From an uncultured Pelagibacteraceae bacterium (lineage in GTDB: Bacteria > Pseudomonadota > Alphaproteobacteria > Pelagibacterales > Pelagibacteraceae), in NCBI GenBank assembly GCA_902612325.1, contig CACMDB010000006.1, positions 1-64,000 on the forward strand: DNA of 64,000 nucleotides. Direction: 5' to 3'. Positions 21,667 through 30,797 of this stretch are shown in pieces. Both the position numbers and the translations under genes were made by a program. The first letter of the stretch is position 1. Each line of letters begins with the position of its first letter. The notes beneath the pieces are model-generated. The model saw only the letters and a program-made list of their open reading frames with translations. It had not been told where the DNA came from and made no database searches.

Positions 21667-23568
21667 CTAATGAACAATTTTTGGTTTAAGGCCTAGAGCA
21701 CCCATTGCTGACCCTTTATCATCTTCTACTTTTAAGTCTTGTTTGTCTGCTGGGTATATATTTTTATTGATTATGTTTTCAATTTCTTCACCAGTTAATG
21801 TCTCATAAGTCATAAGAGCTTTGGCAATTTTGTGTAAATCTTCAACTTTTTCAGTCAAAATTTTCTTTGCAGTATTATAACCCTCATCAATTAGCTTTCT
21901 AATTTCTTTGTCTATTTTTTGTGCTACTTCCTCAGATACTGACTGAGTTTGTGTTACTGATCTTCCTAAAAAAACCTCTTCTTGATTTTCGCCATATTCA
22001 ACAGGTCCCATTTCTTCACTCATTCCATATTTAGTCACCATGGCCCTAGCAAGTTGTGTAGCTTGATTTATATCTGATCCACTACCTCCACCTGCTCCTG
22101 TTGATATATTATCTTTTCCAAAAATTACTTCTTCTGCAACTCTTCCGCCAAAACAAACTGCCAGTCTTGCTTTTAAATATTTTATAGAATGACCATGTTT
22201 ATCTCTTTCTGGCAAATTCATAACCATACCTAATGCTCTGCCCCTAGGAATTATAGTTGCTTTATGTATAGGATCATAACTTGGCATATTGAAGGATACT
22301 AACGCATGACCTCCTTCATGATAAGCTGTTAATTTTTTCTCATCCTCTGTCATTACCATCGAACGTCTCTCAGCTCCCATCATTACTTTATCTTTTGCCT
22401 CCTCAAACTCGTTTAGTGTAACAATTCTCTTATTTTTTCTAGCCGCCAATAAAGCCGACTCATTTACTAAATTAGCTAGATCTGCACCAGAAAAACCAGG
22501 TGTACCTCTCGCAATAGTTCTTAAATTAACATCCGGTGCCATTTTTATCTTTTTAACATGAACCTTTAAAATTTTTTCTCGTCCAATTATGTCAGGATTG
22601 GATACAACTACTTGTCTATCAAACCTACCTGGTCTTAATAAAGCGGGATCTAATACATCTGGTCTGTTAGTTGCAGCAATAATTATTACTCCTTCATTAG
22701 TGTCAAAACCATCCATCTCAACTAAAAGCTGGTTAAGAGTTTGCTCTCGTTCATCGTTTCCACCACCTAAACCAGCACCCCTACTTCTTCCAACAGCATC
22801 AATTTCATCTATGAAAATTATACAAGGGGAATTTTTTTTTCCTTGTTCAAACATATCTCTCACTCTAGAAGCACCAACTCCTACAAACATTTCAACGAAA
22901 TCTGAACCTGAGATCGTAAAAAATGGTACTCCAGCTTCACCTGCTATCGCTCTAGCTAATAAAGTTTTTCCAGTGCCTGGTGGACCGACCAATAAAGCAC
23001 CTCTAGGTATTTTTCCTCCAAGTCTACTAAATTTTCTTGGATCTTTTAAAAATTCTACAATTTCTTCAACTTCTTCCTTTGCTTCTTCTACACCTGCAAC
23101 GTCATTAAATGTAACTTTACCCTTAAGCTCATTCATCATTTTTGCTTTTGATCTTCCAAAACCCATAGCTCCGCCTTTACCACCTTGCATTTGTCTCATG
23201 AAAAAAATCCAAACAGCAATTAATAACAACATAGGAAACCATGAAAGCAGGACACCAAATAATGATGGCATTTTTTCTTCAATAGGTGCAGCTGAAATAC
23301 TCACTCCTTTTTCAGAAAGTTTTTCAATTAAATTTGGATCGTTAGGAGAATAGGTTGTAAATGAGTTTCCATTTGAATACACACCTTTAATATTATTACC
23401 TTGGATTTCTACTTTTAATACTTCTCCATTTTCAACAGATGTCAAGAATTCCGAGAATATAACCTTGTCCCCACCTCTAATATTTGTTTGGGGATTTTTA
23501 AACATATTATAAAGGCCAATAGTTAAAAAAACTATGATAGCCCACATTGCAATGTTTTTCATATTCAT
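21667..23568 (-). CDS. ftsH: ATP-dependent zinc metalloprotease FtsH
   Basis: Membrane AAA+ protease that degrades misfolded and regulatory proteins. The 633 residues have two transmembrane segments (about 5-22 and 105-123) flanking a short periplasmic domain. The AAA module carries Walker A GPPGTGKT (about 194-201), Walker [12 protein letters not shown], the second region of homology [20 protein letters not shown], and the zinc motif HEGGH (about 416-420). It stands after a 62-base gap containing a 10-bp direct repeat and before folP. The antisense 254-codon frame inside it is a coding shadow. Confidence 0.97.
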   Translation of the reverse strand: MNMKNIAMWAIIVFLTIGLYNMFKNPQTNIRGGDKVIFSEFLTSVENGEVLKVEIQGNNIKGVYSNGNSFTTYSPNDPNLIEKLSEKGVSISAAPIEEKMPSLFGVLLSWFPMLLLIAVWIFFMRQMQGGKGGAMGFGRSKAKMMNELKGKVTFNDVAGVEEAKEEVEEIVEFLKDPRKFSRLGGKIPRGALLVGPPGTGKTLLARAIAGEAGVPFFTISGSDFVEMFVGVGASRVRDMFEQGKKNSPCIIFIDEIDAVGRSRGAGLGGGNDEREQTLNQLLVEMDGFDTNEGVIIIAATNRPDVLDPALLRPGRFDRQVVVSNPDIIGREKILKVHVKKIKMAPDVNLRTIARGTPGFSGADLANLVNESALLAARKNKRIVTLNEFEEAKDKVMMGAERRSMVMTEDEKKLTAYHEGGHALVSFNMPSYDPIHKATIIPRGRALGMVMNLPERDKHGHSIKYLKARLAVCFGGRVAEEVIFGKDNISTGAGGGSGSDINQATQLARAMVTKYGMSEEMGPVEYGENQEEVFLGRSVTQTQSVSEEVAQKIDKEIRKLIDEGYNTAKKILTEKVEDLHKIAKALMTYETLTGEEIENIINKNIYPADKQDLKVEDDKGSAMGALGLKPKIVH

Positions 23569-23600
23569 AAGCCTAAAATAAGAATTATTATCGATTTAAC

Positions 23601-23627
23601 AAGTGGCATTTTGTGTAAAGTGGCATT
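23601..23627 (-). repeat. 10-bp direct repeat upstream of ftsH
   Basis: AAGTGGCATT occurs at 23601-23610 and again at 23618-23627, a 17-base period, in the 62-base gap between the tilS stop and the ftsH start. On the coding strand it reads AATGCCACTT twice. The spacing would place both copies roughly on the same face of the helix if about 1.6 turns are tolerated, so a regulator site is possible but unproven. Confidence 0.6.
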
Positions 23628-23630
23628 ATT

Positions 23631-24659
23631 TTAGGGTTCTTTAGAGATAATTATTGATTGATTGATCTTTTCAATAATACAACCACCTAATGTAGCTCTA
23701 TTCAATCGATTATTTTCAACTTCCCGGATAATTTTTTCTAATTTTTTTCCTCTCACAGAGTAATATTTTTTACCAATTAACTTTAATGATTCTGAAAAAG
23801 CTCTAAAAATAACCTCTTGGGGTTGAAGAAAAAAATCACTATTGATAACTAATCTTTTTTTATTATTTAAAAAAGAGGTATTTTCTTTTAAATTTTTATC
23901 AACATATAACTCAATTACTTTATTTGCATATTTTAAATTTTTAATCGTTTTTTTTAATTTATTTCTATCTAAACCATCTCTTTCAAGATTTTCCATTAAT
24001 TTTCTTACTCGAACTCTTTGATATTTTTCATCATAGTTTGTTGGATCTTCTACATAAAAATTAAAAACTTTTTTTGAAATAAAAATTAAATCCTCTTTTT
24101 TTATATCAATTAAAGGTCTTAATATGTTCTTTTTTTTTATTATTGTCTTCATATCTAGAGATGTGAGACCTTTTATTCCACTACCCCTCAGAAGTCTTAT
24201 AAAAAAATTTTCAATTAAATCATCCTCGTGATGTCCCATTAAAATATTTTTGATTTTTAATTGATTACATTTCTTGAAAAGTATTTCATATCTTTTTGTC
24301 CTGGCAATTGACTGGATGCTTTTCTTTGGTTTCTTTCCTTTCCAAGTTAATACTTCTGATTTTATAAAGTTTTTTTTAAGCAAATTTAAAACGAGTTTAG
24401 CCTCTTTTGTAGACTCAAGTCTAAGTTTATGGTCGATAATATAAAACTTTGATTTTAAATTTTTTTTAATTGCATAAATTTTAGATAAAAAAGCTAAAGC
24501 AAGACTATCTGGACCACCTGAGACCGCAACTGCAAAACTTTCATCTAAATTTAAAGAGATCTCAAATTTTTTATAAATCTTATTTATTCTTTTATTATTT
24601 AAGTTATCTCTTAAAAATTTAGGAATTTTGGTTGTTGCATTCGAATTTCTGAGACTCAT
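23631..24659 (-). CDS. tilS: tRNA(Ile)-lysidine synthetase
   Basis: Modifies C34 of the CAT-anticodon tRNA-Ile to lysidine so that it reads AUA. The N-type PP-loop ATPase motif is AVSGGPDSLALAFL (about 43-56), followed by IIDHKLR, GHHEDDLIENFFIRLLRGSGIKGL and RPLIDIKKEDL. The 342 residues give a shortened C-terminal region. The only in-frame ATG lies 41 bases inside the end of the upstream cpoB gene, an unusually long overlap. The true start may be a non-ATG codon a little downstream, before the PP-loop. Confidence 0.92.
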   Translation of the reverse strand: MSLRNSNATTKIPKFLRDNLNNKRINKIYKKFEISLNLDESFAVAVSGGPDSLALAFLSKIYAIKKNLKSKFYIIDHKLRLESTKEAKLVLNLLKKNFIKSEVLTWKGKKPKKSIQSIARTKRYEILFKKCNQLKIKNILMGHHEDDLIENFFIRLLRGSGIKGLTSLDMKTIIKKKNILRPLIDIKKEDLIFISKKVFNFYVEDPTNYDEKYQRVRVRKLMENLERDGLDRNKLKKTIKNLKYANKVIELYVDKNLKENTSFLNNKKRLVINSDFFLQPQEVIFRAFSESLKLIGKKYYSVRGKKLEKIIREVENNRLNRATLGGCIIEKINQSIIISKEP

Positions 24660-25614
24660 ATTTAGCCTTTTGTATCACAGATTGGTTTGCCTCTGGATAT
24701 TGTTCTTCAACACCATTGATCATTTTGCAACCTTGATCTTTTTCTCCAATTTGTACCATTGATACACCTAGCTTTAATAAGTTTATAGGTGCTTTTTCAC
24801 CTTTAGGGTATCTTTGATAACCTTCTAAATATGCTGAGGCTGCATCCGTATACAATTGTCGTATCCTAAAAGTTTCTGCATACCAATATTGAGCATTCCC
24901 AGCCAAATTATGTTCAGGATTTGTGTCAACGAACTCTCTGAATGCTCTTTCAGCAGTTGAATAATCACCAACTTTTAAAAAGCTTGTAGCAAACTGATAT
25001 TGTTTGTCTGGAGACTCATTTGGAAGAATTTTCTCTTCAGCTTGAAAAGTTTCAGTTACTACTAAAGCTGTTGAGTCTACAGAATTTGTTTTTTGTAATG
25101 TTTCATTGGTCGCTGTATCTTTATATGATATCGATCCCAAATCTTGAGGTTGAGAACTTCCAGGTAAAACTTCTGACTGATCATTATTTGTTTTTTTTGT
25201 TAATTTATTTATAGTTGCATCAGAAGACACAACACTTTCTAAGTCCTGAAATCTTATTTGATTATCTGCTTGCACTTTTGACATTCTGCTGGATAGTTTG
25301 TCTAACTTAAAATTTATTTCCTCAAACTTATTTGTAAGTTCCTGAAATTGATTTTCAATTTCTGAAAGTTTTAATAAGTGTCTTGTAAGAACATCTTCAG
25401 AATTATTATCTAAATTTGAATTTAAATTTACAGAGCTATCACTATTTAATTCTATTGATCCTGAGTATACTGCTTTTTCTAGAGTATTTATATCTTTCTG
25501 AAGTTGATCTAATATTTCATAAATATTATGATTGTCAGCGTAAGAATAAGTTATCAAAAAAAAATTACTTAAACAAAATGTAATAATTTTAAATTTTCTT
25601 AAAATGTGTCGCAT
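24619..25614 (-). CDS. cpoB: Tol-Pal system protein CpoB (YbgF)
   Basis: Periplasmic coordinator of outer-membrane constriction with peptidoglycan synthesis. The 331 residues start with a basic/hydrophobic signal peptide (about 1-26, with YSYADN near the likely cleavage). A coiled-coil-rich region (about 28-125), a Ser/Thr/Asn-rich linker and a C-terminal TPR domain follow (about 205-325, with the typical YQFATSFLKVGDYSTAERAF and NAQYWYAETFRI). It is the last gene of tolQ-tolR-tolA-tolB-pal-cpoB and is separated from pal by an intrinsic terminator. It overlaps tilS by 41 bases. Confidence 0.9.
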   Translation of the reverse strand: MRHILRKFKIITFCLSNFFLITYSYADNHNIYEILDQLQKDINTLEKAVYSGSIELNSDSSVNLNSNLDNNSEDVLTRHLLKLSEIENQFQELTNKFEEINFKLDKLSSRMSKVQADNQIRFQDLESVVSSDATINKLTKKTNNDQSEVLPGSSQPQDLGSISYKDTATNETLQKTNSVDSTALVVTETFQAEEKILPNESPDKQYQFATSFLKVGDYSTAERAFREFVDTNPEHNLAGNAQYWYAETFRIRQLYTDAASAYLEGYQRYPKGEKAPINLLKLGVSMVQIGEKDQGCKMINGVEEQYPEANQSVIQKAKYESQKFECNNQNS

Positions 25615-25642
25615 TAAAATAATCTTATGATTAAAATAATGG

Positions 25643-25684
25643 CAAAAAAAAGACCCTTAACTAATTGAATTAATTAAGGGTCTT
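25643..25684 (-). terminator. Rho-independent terminator after pal
   Basis: On the minus strand an 11-bp perfect stem (AAGACCCTTAA paired with TTAAGGGTCTT, 25650-25660 and 25674-25684) with a 13-base loop is followed by a run of T (25643-25649). It lies 14 bases beyond the pal stop, so it should end the tolQRAB-pal transcript and leave cpoB to partial read-through or its own promoter. It is the only convincing intrinsic terminator I see in the window. Confidence 0.88.
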
Positions 25685-25697
25685 AAATTTTTTAAAA

Positions 25698-26177
25698 TTA
25701 ATTTGCTTTTACTGTAACAGATCTTCTGTTTTTTGACCAAGCTAAAGGATTAGAACCAGAGTCAACTGGTCTTTCTTTTCCATAACTTAGAACTGAAATT
25801 CTGTTAGAGGAAATACCATAAGTCATTAAATAATCTTTAGCAGCATTAGCTCTTCTTTCACCTAATGCTAAGTTATATTCTCTTGTTCCTCTTTCGTCAG
25901 CATGTCCTTCAAGCACGATTGTAATATCTGAATTTTTTCTTAACCATGCCGCTTGTTTTCTTAAAGTTTCTCTTGATGCAGTAGTCAAAACTGACTCATT
26001 AGTTGCAAAGAAAACTCTGTCAGGAACACCTGAAGCTAAATATTCAACTGTATCAGTTCCAGTGTAAACATCCCCTTGCATTTGTCCTGTAGATTTTTTT
26101 GATGTCGCGCAAGCAGACAACACTAAACATGCAAATAATACTAAAAAAGTGTTCTTTAAAATTTTGTTTAATTTCAT
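25698..26177 (-). CDS. pal: Peptidoglycan-associated lipoprotein Pal
   Basis: Outer-membrane lipoprotein that binds peptidoglycan and TolB. The frame is open from 26219, but I start at the ATG at 26177, which follows a good Shine-Dalgarno (AAGGAG, 7-8 bases upstream). The protein then begins with a lipoprotein signal peptide, MKLNKILKNTFLVLFACLVL, ending at lipobox LSAC. The C-terminal OmpA-like domain has ILEGHADERGTREYNLALGERRA with the conserved diaminopimelate-binding Asp and Arg, and VLSYGKERP. The 159-residue length is normal. Order tolB-pal-cpoB supports the assignment, and a terminator follows immediately. Confidence 0.95.
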   Translation of the reverse strand: MKLNKILKNTFLVLFACLVLSACATSKKSTGQMQGDVYTGTDTVEYLASGVPDRVFFATNESVLTTASRETLRKQAAWLRKNSDITIVLEGHADERGTREYNLALGERRANAAKDYLMTYGISSNRISVLSYGKERPVDSGSNPLAWSKNRRSVTVKAN

Positions 26178-26262
26178 TAATGCTCCTTGGTCAATATTTC
26201 TCATAACTAACTTTTTCACAACTAATTAAATGTTTCAAGGTAAAAAATCAAGATATTTTAAG

Positions 26263-27603
26263 TTAATTACTTAATAAAGATGACCATGATGGGTCTGATG
26301 CATCAGTAGGGGTATCTACAAGCCTCTCATTATAGCCTGTTAAATCAATTGACCACAATTTAGCAGAAAAACCCTCTCCTTTATCATCAGTTTTAGTCTC
26401 TCTATAAAAAATTAAAACTCGTCCATTAGGCGACCAGGAAGGAGCTTCTTGATAAAAGTTTTCTGTCAACAATCTCTCGCCAGATCCATCGGTTCTCATC
26501 ACACCGATGTAAAATTTACCTTTATGTAATTTTGTAAAAGCAATTAAATCACCTCTTGGAGACCAAACAGGGGTACCATATAAACCATTTCCAAAAGAAA
26601 TTCTTTTAACATTACTACCATCACTTTTCATAACATAAATTTGTTGGTATCCACTTCTGTCGGAGTTAAAACAAATAAATTTTCCATCTGGGGAATAAGA
26701 TGGTGATGTATCTATAGAGGGATGATTGGTAATTTTCTCTACAATTCTATTTTCTAAATCCATTGTATAAATATCTGAATTTCCATCTTTAGCAAAACTC
26801 ATTATAATTTTTTTTCCGTCTGGAGAAAATCTAGGAGCAAAAGTCATTCCTGGAAAATCACCTACCACTTCTTGAATACCTGTTTCTATATCAAGAAGAT
26901 AAACTCTAGGTAAATTTCTAAAGTAAGATAAATATGTAACCATTTGACTTGTAGGATTAAATCTTGGTGTCAAAACAAGTTCATTTCCTAAAGTTAGAAA
27001 TTTATTATTTGCACCATCTTGATCCATGATAGCTAATTTTTTAATTCTTTTTGTTTTTGGTCCCTCTTCAGCAACATAGATTATCCTCGTATCAAAATAA
27101 CCTTTTTCTCCGGTTAATCTCTCATAAACTTTATCTGTAATTATATGACCAACACGTCTCCAGTTGTTTGGAACTGTCGTGAATGCAAGAGCCATCATTT
27201 CTTTACCAGCCAGCACATCCCATAATCTAAACTCAACTCTAAGTTTATCATCAACATTTTTTACTTTTCCTGTAATTAAAGCTTGGGCTTTAATTAAATT
27301 CCAATCCTCAAAACGCGGTTTAAGATGAGCAATATCAGGCGCTTGTAAAAAAGCATTTTTATCTAATGGATTAAAAAGACCTGAAGTTTTTAAATTTTTT
27401 TCGATAACTTTAGAAATTTCTGATCCAATATCTTTTTTTTTTAAAGTTTTCTCAAAACTCTTTTTTGATTCTTCATCAATTGATAATGGTGACACTGCAA
27501 TAGGGAGTGGATTCAAATTTCCTCGTGTAATATCAACCTCAATTAAACCTAATGCTTTAGTAGGTACTATAAATATTAAAAATAAAATTAATAAATTTCT
27601 CAT
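26263..27603 (-). CDS. tolB: Tol-Pal system protein TolB
   Basis: Periplasmic six-bladed beta-propeller that links Pal and TolA. The 446 residues begin with a signal peptide (about 1-18, [16 protein letters not shown]). An N-terminal domain follows (about 20-165, with [15 protein letters not shown]), then repeated propeller blades with the [36 protein letters not shown] and [12 protein letters not shown] patterns. It is located between tolA and pal, 9 bases after tolA. Confidence 0.96.
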   Translation of the reverse strand: MRNLLILFLIFIVPTKALGLIEVDITRGNLNPLPIAVSPLSIDEESKKSFEKTLKKKDIGSEISKVIEKNLKTSGLFNPLDKNAFLQAPDIAHLKPRFEDWNLIKAQALITGKVKNVDDKLRVEFRLWDVLAGKEMMALAFTTVPNNWRRVGHIITDKVYERLTGEKGYFDTRIIYVAEEGPKTKRIKKLAIMDQDGANNKFLTLGNELVLTPRFNPTSQMVTYLSYFRNLPRVYLLDIETGIQEVVGDFPGMTFAPRFSPDGKKIIMSFAKDGNSDIYTMDLENRIVEKITNHPSIDTSPSYSPDGKFICFNSDRSGYQQIYVMKSDGSNVKRISFGNGLYGTPVWSPRGDLIAFTKLHKGKFYIGVMRTDGSGERLLTENFYQEAPSWSPNGRVLIFYRETKTDDKGEGFSAKLWSIDLTGYNERLVDTPTDASDPSWSSLLSN

Positions 27604-27612
27604 AAAAATATC

Positions 27613-28422
27613 CTATCCCTCTAACATTTCTCTTGCATCAAAATTTAATTGTAATTCTTTCCATCTCTCATAACCAGTTGTAGGAACTCTTAAGGGCTGG
27701 CATAATTTTATTGCTCTTAAAGCACTTTCCGCTAAAACTTTATAGAAACCTTGACCAGGTTTATTCATTCTTGCATGATCCAAAATCTCTGACTCTTGAA
27801 TTGTTCCATCTGGATTCAGTTGAAGTTTAATTCTTACTAATAAATTTTCATTGTAAGGCAGACCCAGGGGAATACTCCAACAACCAAATATTTGAGCTTT
27901 TAAAGCATCCTCTTCGCTTAAAGATAAACCTGCATTTTCAACATTCTTTTTTTGATCTTGTGTTATTTTGTTATTTTTTTTTATCGTTTCAGCACTTTCA
28001 ACTTTAGATTTATCAATTAATGCTGCAATATTATTTGGATCAAATAACTCTTTTTTTTCAAATTCAGAGACTTGCTTAACCTCATTATCAATTTTTTCTG
28101 GATTTTGTTTATCCTCTTTTATTTTCTCAACCTTCTTAGGCTTATCATCTGGCATTGGAACTGCATCTGGTTTAATTTTTTTTACTTTTTTTGGTGGAGC
28201 TTGTTCAGATACCAACTTTTTTTCTTTCTCTTTAATTTTTTCAATAATTTTTTTTGCTTTAGGTGCGTATGGAATATTAGTTTTATCTGTGATCTGTATT
28301 AATTCTACAGATACTATCGGGGGGAGGTCAATTGGTTTTTTAGCTAAGAAAGGTAAACTAAAAGCTGTAATCATAATTAAAATTAGATGTGATACAGAAG
28401 ATATAATTATACTTCTATTCAC
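27613..28422 (-). CDS. tolA: TolA-like cell envelope protein (TonB C-terminal fold)
   Basis: Spans the periplasm and transmits TolQR force to TolB/Pal. The 269 residues have one N-terminal membrane segment (about 5-26). A long charged Lys/Pro/Glu-rich rod follows (about 40-170, with EKIKEKEKKLVSEQAPPKK). The compact C-terminal domain carries GCWSIPLGLPYNENLLVRIKL, which matches the TolA/TonB-like end. The identification relies on this architecture and on its place between tolR and tolB; sequence conservation in the rod is low. It starts 3 bases after tolR. Confidence 0.88.
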   Translation of the reverse strand: MNRSIIISSVSHLILIMITAFSLPFLAKKPIDLPPIVSVELIQITDKTNIPYAPKAKKIIEKIKEKEKKLVSEQAPPKKVKKIKPDAVPMPDDKPKKVEKIKEDKQNPEKIDNEVKQVSEFEKKELFDPNNIAALIDKSKVESAETIKKNNKITQDQKKNVENAGLSLSEEDALKAQIFGCWSIPLGLPYNENLLVRIKLQLNPDGTIQESEILDHARMNKPGQGFYKVLAESALRAIKLCQPLRVPTTGYERWKELQLNFDAREMLEG

Positions 28423-28425
28423 TTC

Positions 28426-28842
28426 TTACCTTTCTTTATATGGTTCGGATATAAGTGCTACTTTGGTGAAACCAGACCCAGATAGTAAGCCCATAATTTC
28501 CAATACTCTTCCATAATTAATTGTCTTATCGCCCCTCACATAAATTCTTGTATCAGTTCTATTTTTTGAAACCGCTAAGACTTTTGCTATTATTTTCTCA
28601 TATTCAACTTTTGACTCTTGAATATAAATTTCACCTTTAGAGTTTATTGTTAAGGTCAGTGGTTCAGCTTCCTCGGGAAGAGAGTCGGCGGAACTTTCTG
28701 GTAAATCAACCTGAACTCCTACAGTTAGCAAAGGGGCAGTGACCATAAAAATAATTAAAAGCACCAACATCACATCCACAAATGGTGTTACATTTATTTC
28801 GCTCATTGGTTCTTTTGAAGAACGATTTAATTTAAAAGCCAT
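28426..28842 (-). CDS. tolR: Tol-Pal protein TolR (ExbD family)
   Basis: Inner-membrane component of the TolQR proton-driven motor. The 138 residues show one transmembrane helix (about 18-38) with the family motif SEINVTPFVDVMLVLLIIFMV, including the proton-path Asp in VDVMLVLL. A periplasmic domain with RTDTRIYVRGDKTINYGRVLEIM follows. It lies between tolQ (1-base gap) and tolA (3-base gap). Confidence 0.95.
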   Translation of the reverse strand: MAFKLNRSSKEPMSEINVTPFVDVMLVLLIIFMVTAPLLTVGVQVDLPESSADSLPEEAEPLTLTINSKGEIYIQESKVEYEKIIAKVLAVSKNRTDTRIYVRGDKTINYGRVLEIMGLLSGSGFTKVALISEPYKER

Positions 28843-28843
28843 T

Positions 28844-29518
28844 TTAGATAATCGTTAAAAATCTTTTTGAGAAATTTTCTAACTTTTGAGAATACTTAAT
28901 TGAATCATTATTAAATTTATTATATGCGACAACCGCAGGTATTGCTGCTAGTAGACCTAGTGCAGTTGCAAAAAGAGCTTCGGCTATCCCGGGCGCAACA
29001 ATTGCCAAACTCGTATTCCTTGAAATTGCGATAGATTGAAAAGAGTTCATAATTCCCCAAACTGTTCCAAATAAGCCTATGAATGGAGCTGTTGATCCTA
29101 TTGTTGCTAAAAAAGTAAAACCTTTGGTGATTTTTGATATTTGTTTTTCAATACCTGTCTCTAACATTGTAGTCATTCTATTGTTTAAATCTGTTCTAGA
29201 TTTTCTCTTTAATAAATTTTGCATCGCATCTTTAAATATTAAAGCCATTGGATCTTGAACGTTTGCTGGTAAATTATTATAAAAGGTTTCTGCAGATTTA
29301 GAATTCCAAAATTTTGTTTCAAACTCTTCGGTAGTTTGATTTATTTTTTTGAACAATCTATATTTTTCAATTATTACTGCCCATGAATATATAGAACAAG
29401 CTATTAACATTATGATCACTGACTTAACTACGATGTCAGCTCTAATAAATAAATTTATTAAAGAAAAATCAGCACTTGAGGCTAACCCAACTGCTTGTGA
29501 CGTGATATCAGCTTCCAT
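28844..29518 (-). CDS. tolQ: Tol-Pal protein TolQ (MotA/ExbB family)
   Basis: Inner-membrane proton channel subunit that powers Tol-Pal with TolR. The 224 residues have three hydrophobic segments (about 33-52, 135-160 and 175-200). The family hallmark lies in the last two, LATIGSTAPFIGLFGTVWGIM and SLAIVAPGIAEALFATALGLLAAIPAVVAYN. It is the first gene of tolQ-R-A-B-pal. In most proteobacteria ybgC and ruvB precede it; here a ruvC-like gene lies 51 bases upstream. Confidence 0.95.
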   Translation of the reverse strand: MEADITSQAVGLASSADFSLINLFIRADIVVKSVIIMLIACSIYSWAVIIEKYRLFKKINQTTEEFETKFWNSKSAETFYNNLPANVQDPMALIFKDAMQNLLKRKSRTDLNNRMTTMLETGIEKQISKITKGFTFLATIGSTAPFIGLFGTVWGIMNSFQSIAISRNTSLAIVAPGIAEALFATALGLLAAIPAVVAYNKFNNDSIKYSQKLENFSKRFLTII

Positions 29519-29569
29519 ATCGTCTTCTCACACTTAAATGTGTCATGATTTTGTCTTAAATATTTTGAG

Positions 29570-30064
29570 CTATTCGTCAATTTTGTAAGTTTCATAATAA
29601 AAACTTGCTATCAAAATCGCATCGGCTTTATTTGAGTCTTTCTTTCTAGATAATTGAGATGAAAAATAAGGAAATATTTCTATTGCCCTTGTTCTGCTGG
29701 CATCTTTCTCAGAATTTAAAAGATTAAAATATTTTTTCCATTTTGCTGGTCTTACAAAGTACATAGGTAATTGCATCGCGGTACAAATACCCTTTAAAAT
29801 TCCAAACGATTGTCCAAAATTAAACATGCTAGTAACTCCTTGACCAGGCATTGCAGAAACGTGTTCAATCACAACTCTAATTTGATTTTTTTCGAATTGT
29901 TTAATTCTTTTAGTAATTTCATTATAAACTTGCGAACCATTTACTTGTTTTTTATTTTTTTTTCCATCTGTCATTATAGGCATTTCAACAACGTCAAGAA
30001 TTTTTCCATTGTCTAAAAAACAAATTGAACCAGAAATTCCAGGATCAATACCTATTATTAACAT
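29570..30064 (-). CDS. RuvC-like Holliday junction resolvase, phage-type
   Basis: RNase H-fold nuclease of 164 residues. The four acidic catalytic positions can be matched: Asp7 in GIDPG, Glu67 in VVIEHV, and Asp143 and Asp148 in KKDSNKADAILIA. The rest differs from canonical RuvC: EMPIMTDGKK, MPGQGVTSMFNFGQSFGILKG and RPAKWKKYFNL are features I associate with RuvC-like resolvases of phages and some alphaproteobacteria. It sits exactly where ruvC-ruvA-ruvB are usually found (between yebC and tolQ), but ruvA and ruvB are absent. Holliday-junction cleavage is inferred. It starts 3 bases after yebC. Confidence 0.75.
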   Translation of the reverse strand: MLIIGIDPGISGSICFLDNGKILDVVEMPIMTDGKKNKKQVNGSQVYNEITKRIKQFEKNQIRVVIEHVSAMPGQGVTSMFNFGQSFGILKGICTAMQLPMYFVRPAKWKKYFNLLNSEKDASRTRAIEIFPYFSSQLSRKKDSNKADAILIASFYYETYKIDE

Positions 30065-30067
30065 AAT

Positions 30068-30790
30068 TTAATTTACAAATTCAGCGTTAGAATAAACATT
30101 TTGTACATCATCATTGTCTTCAAGTAATTCAAAAAAATTTATTAAATCTTCATTTTTTTCTTTAGAAATTTTTACACTATTGAGTGGTACCCATTCAATT
30201 TCTGTTGAGATAAAATTAGTAATTTCTTTTTCTAATTCTTTTTTAACATTATAAATTTCACTGACAGGACATTGTATTTCGTGAAAATCATTTTCCGATT
30301 TACATTCATCAGCTCCAGCATTGGTAGCTAGCTCAAAAATTTGATCATTTGAGACCTCTTTTTTATCGATCTTTATTATTCCTAATTGATTAAAATTATG
30401 AGAAGCAGAACCTTGAGTTCCTAGATTGCCACCTGCTTTTTGAAAAATTGTTCTAATACTAGACGCTGTTCTATTTTTATTATCTGTTAATGCTTCTATT
30501 ATCACTGCTACTTTTTCTGGTCCAAAGCCCTCATATCTTAAATTTTCAAAATTTGACACGGTATTAACTGAAGATTTATCAATCGCTCTTTCTATATTTT
30601 CTTTAGGCATATTTGCTGACCTAGCAGCTTGAATTGCAGATCTTAATCTTGGATTCATTGCTGGATCTTTGTCACCAAGTTTTGCTGCAACAGTAATTTC
30701 TTTCGACAACTTTGAAAAAATTTTAGATCTCTGCTTATCGGCTTTACCTTTTTTATGCTTTATACCTGCCCAGTGTGAATGCCCTGCCAT
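30068..30790 (-). CDS. yebC: YebC/PmpR-type translational or transcriptional regulator
   Basis: Member of the widespread TACO1/YebC family, whose members assist translation of proline-rich stretches or act as DNA-binding regulators. The 240 residues begin with the invariant MAGHSHWAGIKHKKGKAD. RSKIFSKLSKEITVAAK, RLRSAIQAARSANMPKENIERAI, YEGFGPEKVAVIIEALTDNKNRTA and GGNLGTQGSASHNF follow. It lies directly before the ruvC-like gene, as yebC does before ruvC in most proteobacteria, and 7 bases after the YmdB-like gene. Confidence 0.96.
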   Translation of the reverse strand: MAGHSHWAGIKHKKGKADKQRSKIFSKLSKEITVAAKLGDKDPAMNPRLRSAIQAARSANMPKENIERAIDKSSVNTVSNFENLRYEGFGPEKVAVIIEALTDNKNRTASSIRTIFQKAGGNLGTQGSASHNFNQLGIIKIDKKEVSNDQIFELATNAGADECKSENDFHEIQCPVSEIYNVKKELEKEITNFISTEIEWVPLNSVKISKEKNEDLINFFELLEDNDDVQNVYSNAEFVN

Positions 30791-30797
30791 AAATTAA

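Noticed and set aside
22589-23353. A 254-codon frame antisense to ftsH
   Set aside because: It is the mirror of a highly conserved gene, with no start signal and low-complexity Pro/Ser/Leu content. It is a coding shadow.
27968-28516. A 182-codon frame antisense to tolA and tolR
   Set aside because: Phe/Ser/Leu-rich low-complexity sequence that mirrors the Lys/Glu-rich rod of TolA; no family resemblance.
29530-29550. Imperfect palindrome CACACTTAAATGTG in the tolQ-ruvC gap
   Set aside because: The stem is only four base pairs without a T run, so it is neither a terminator nor a convincing operator.
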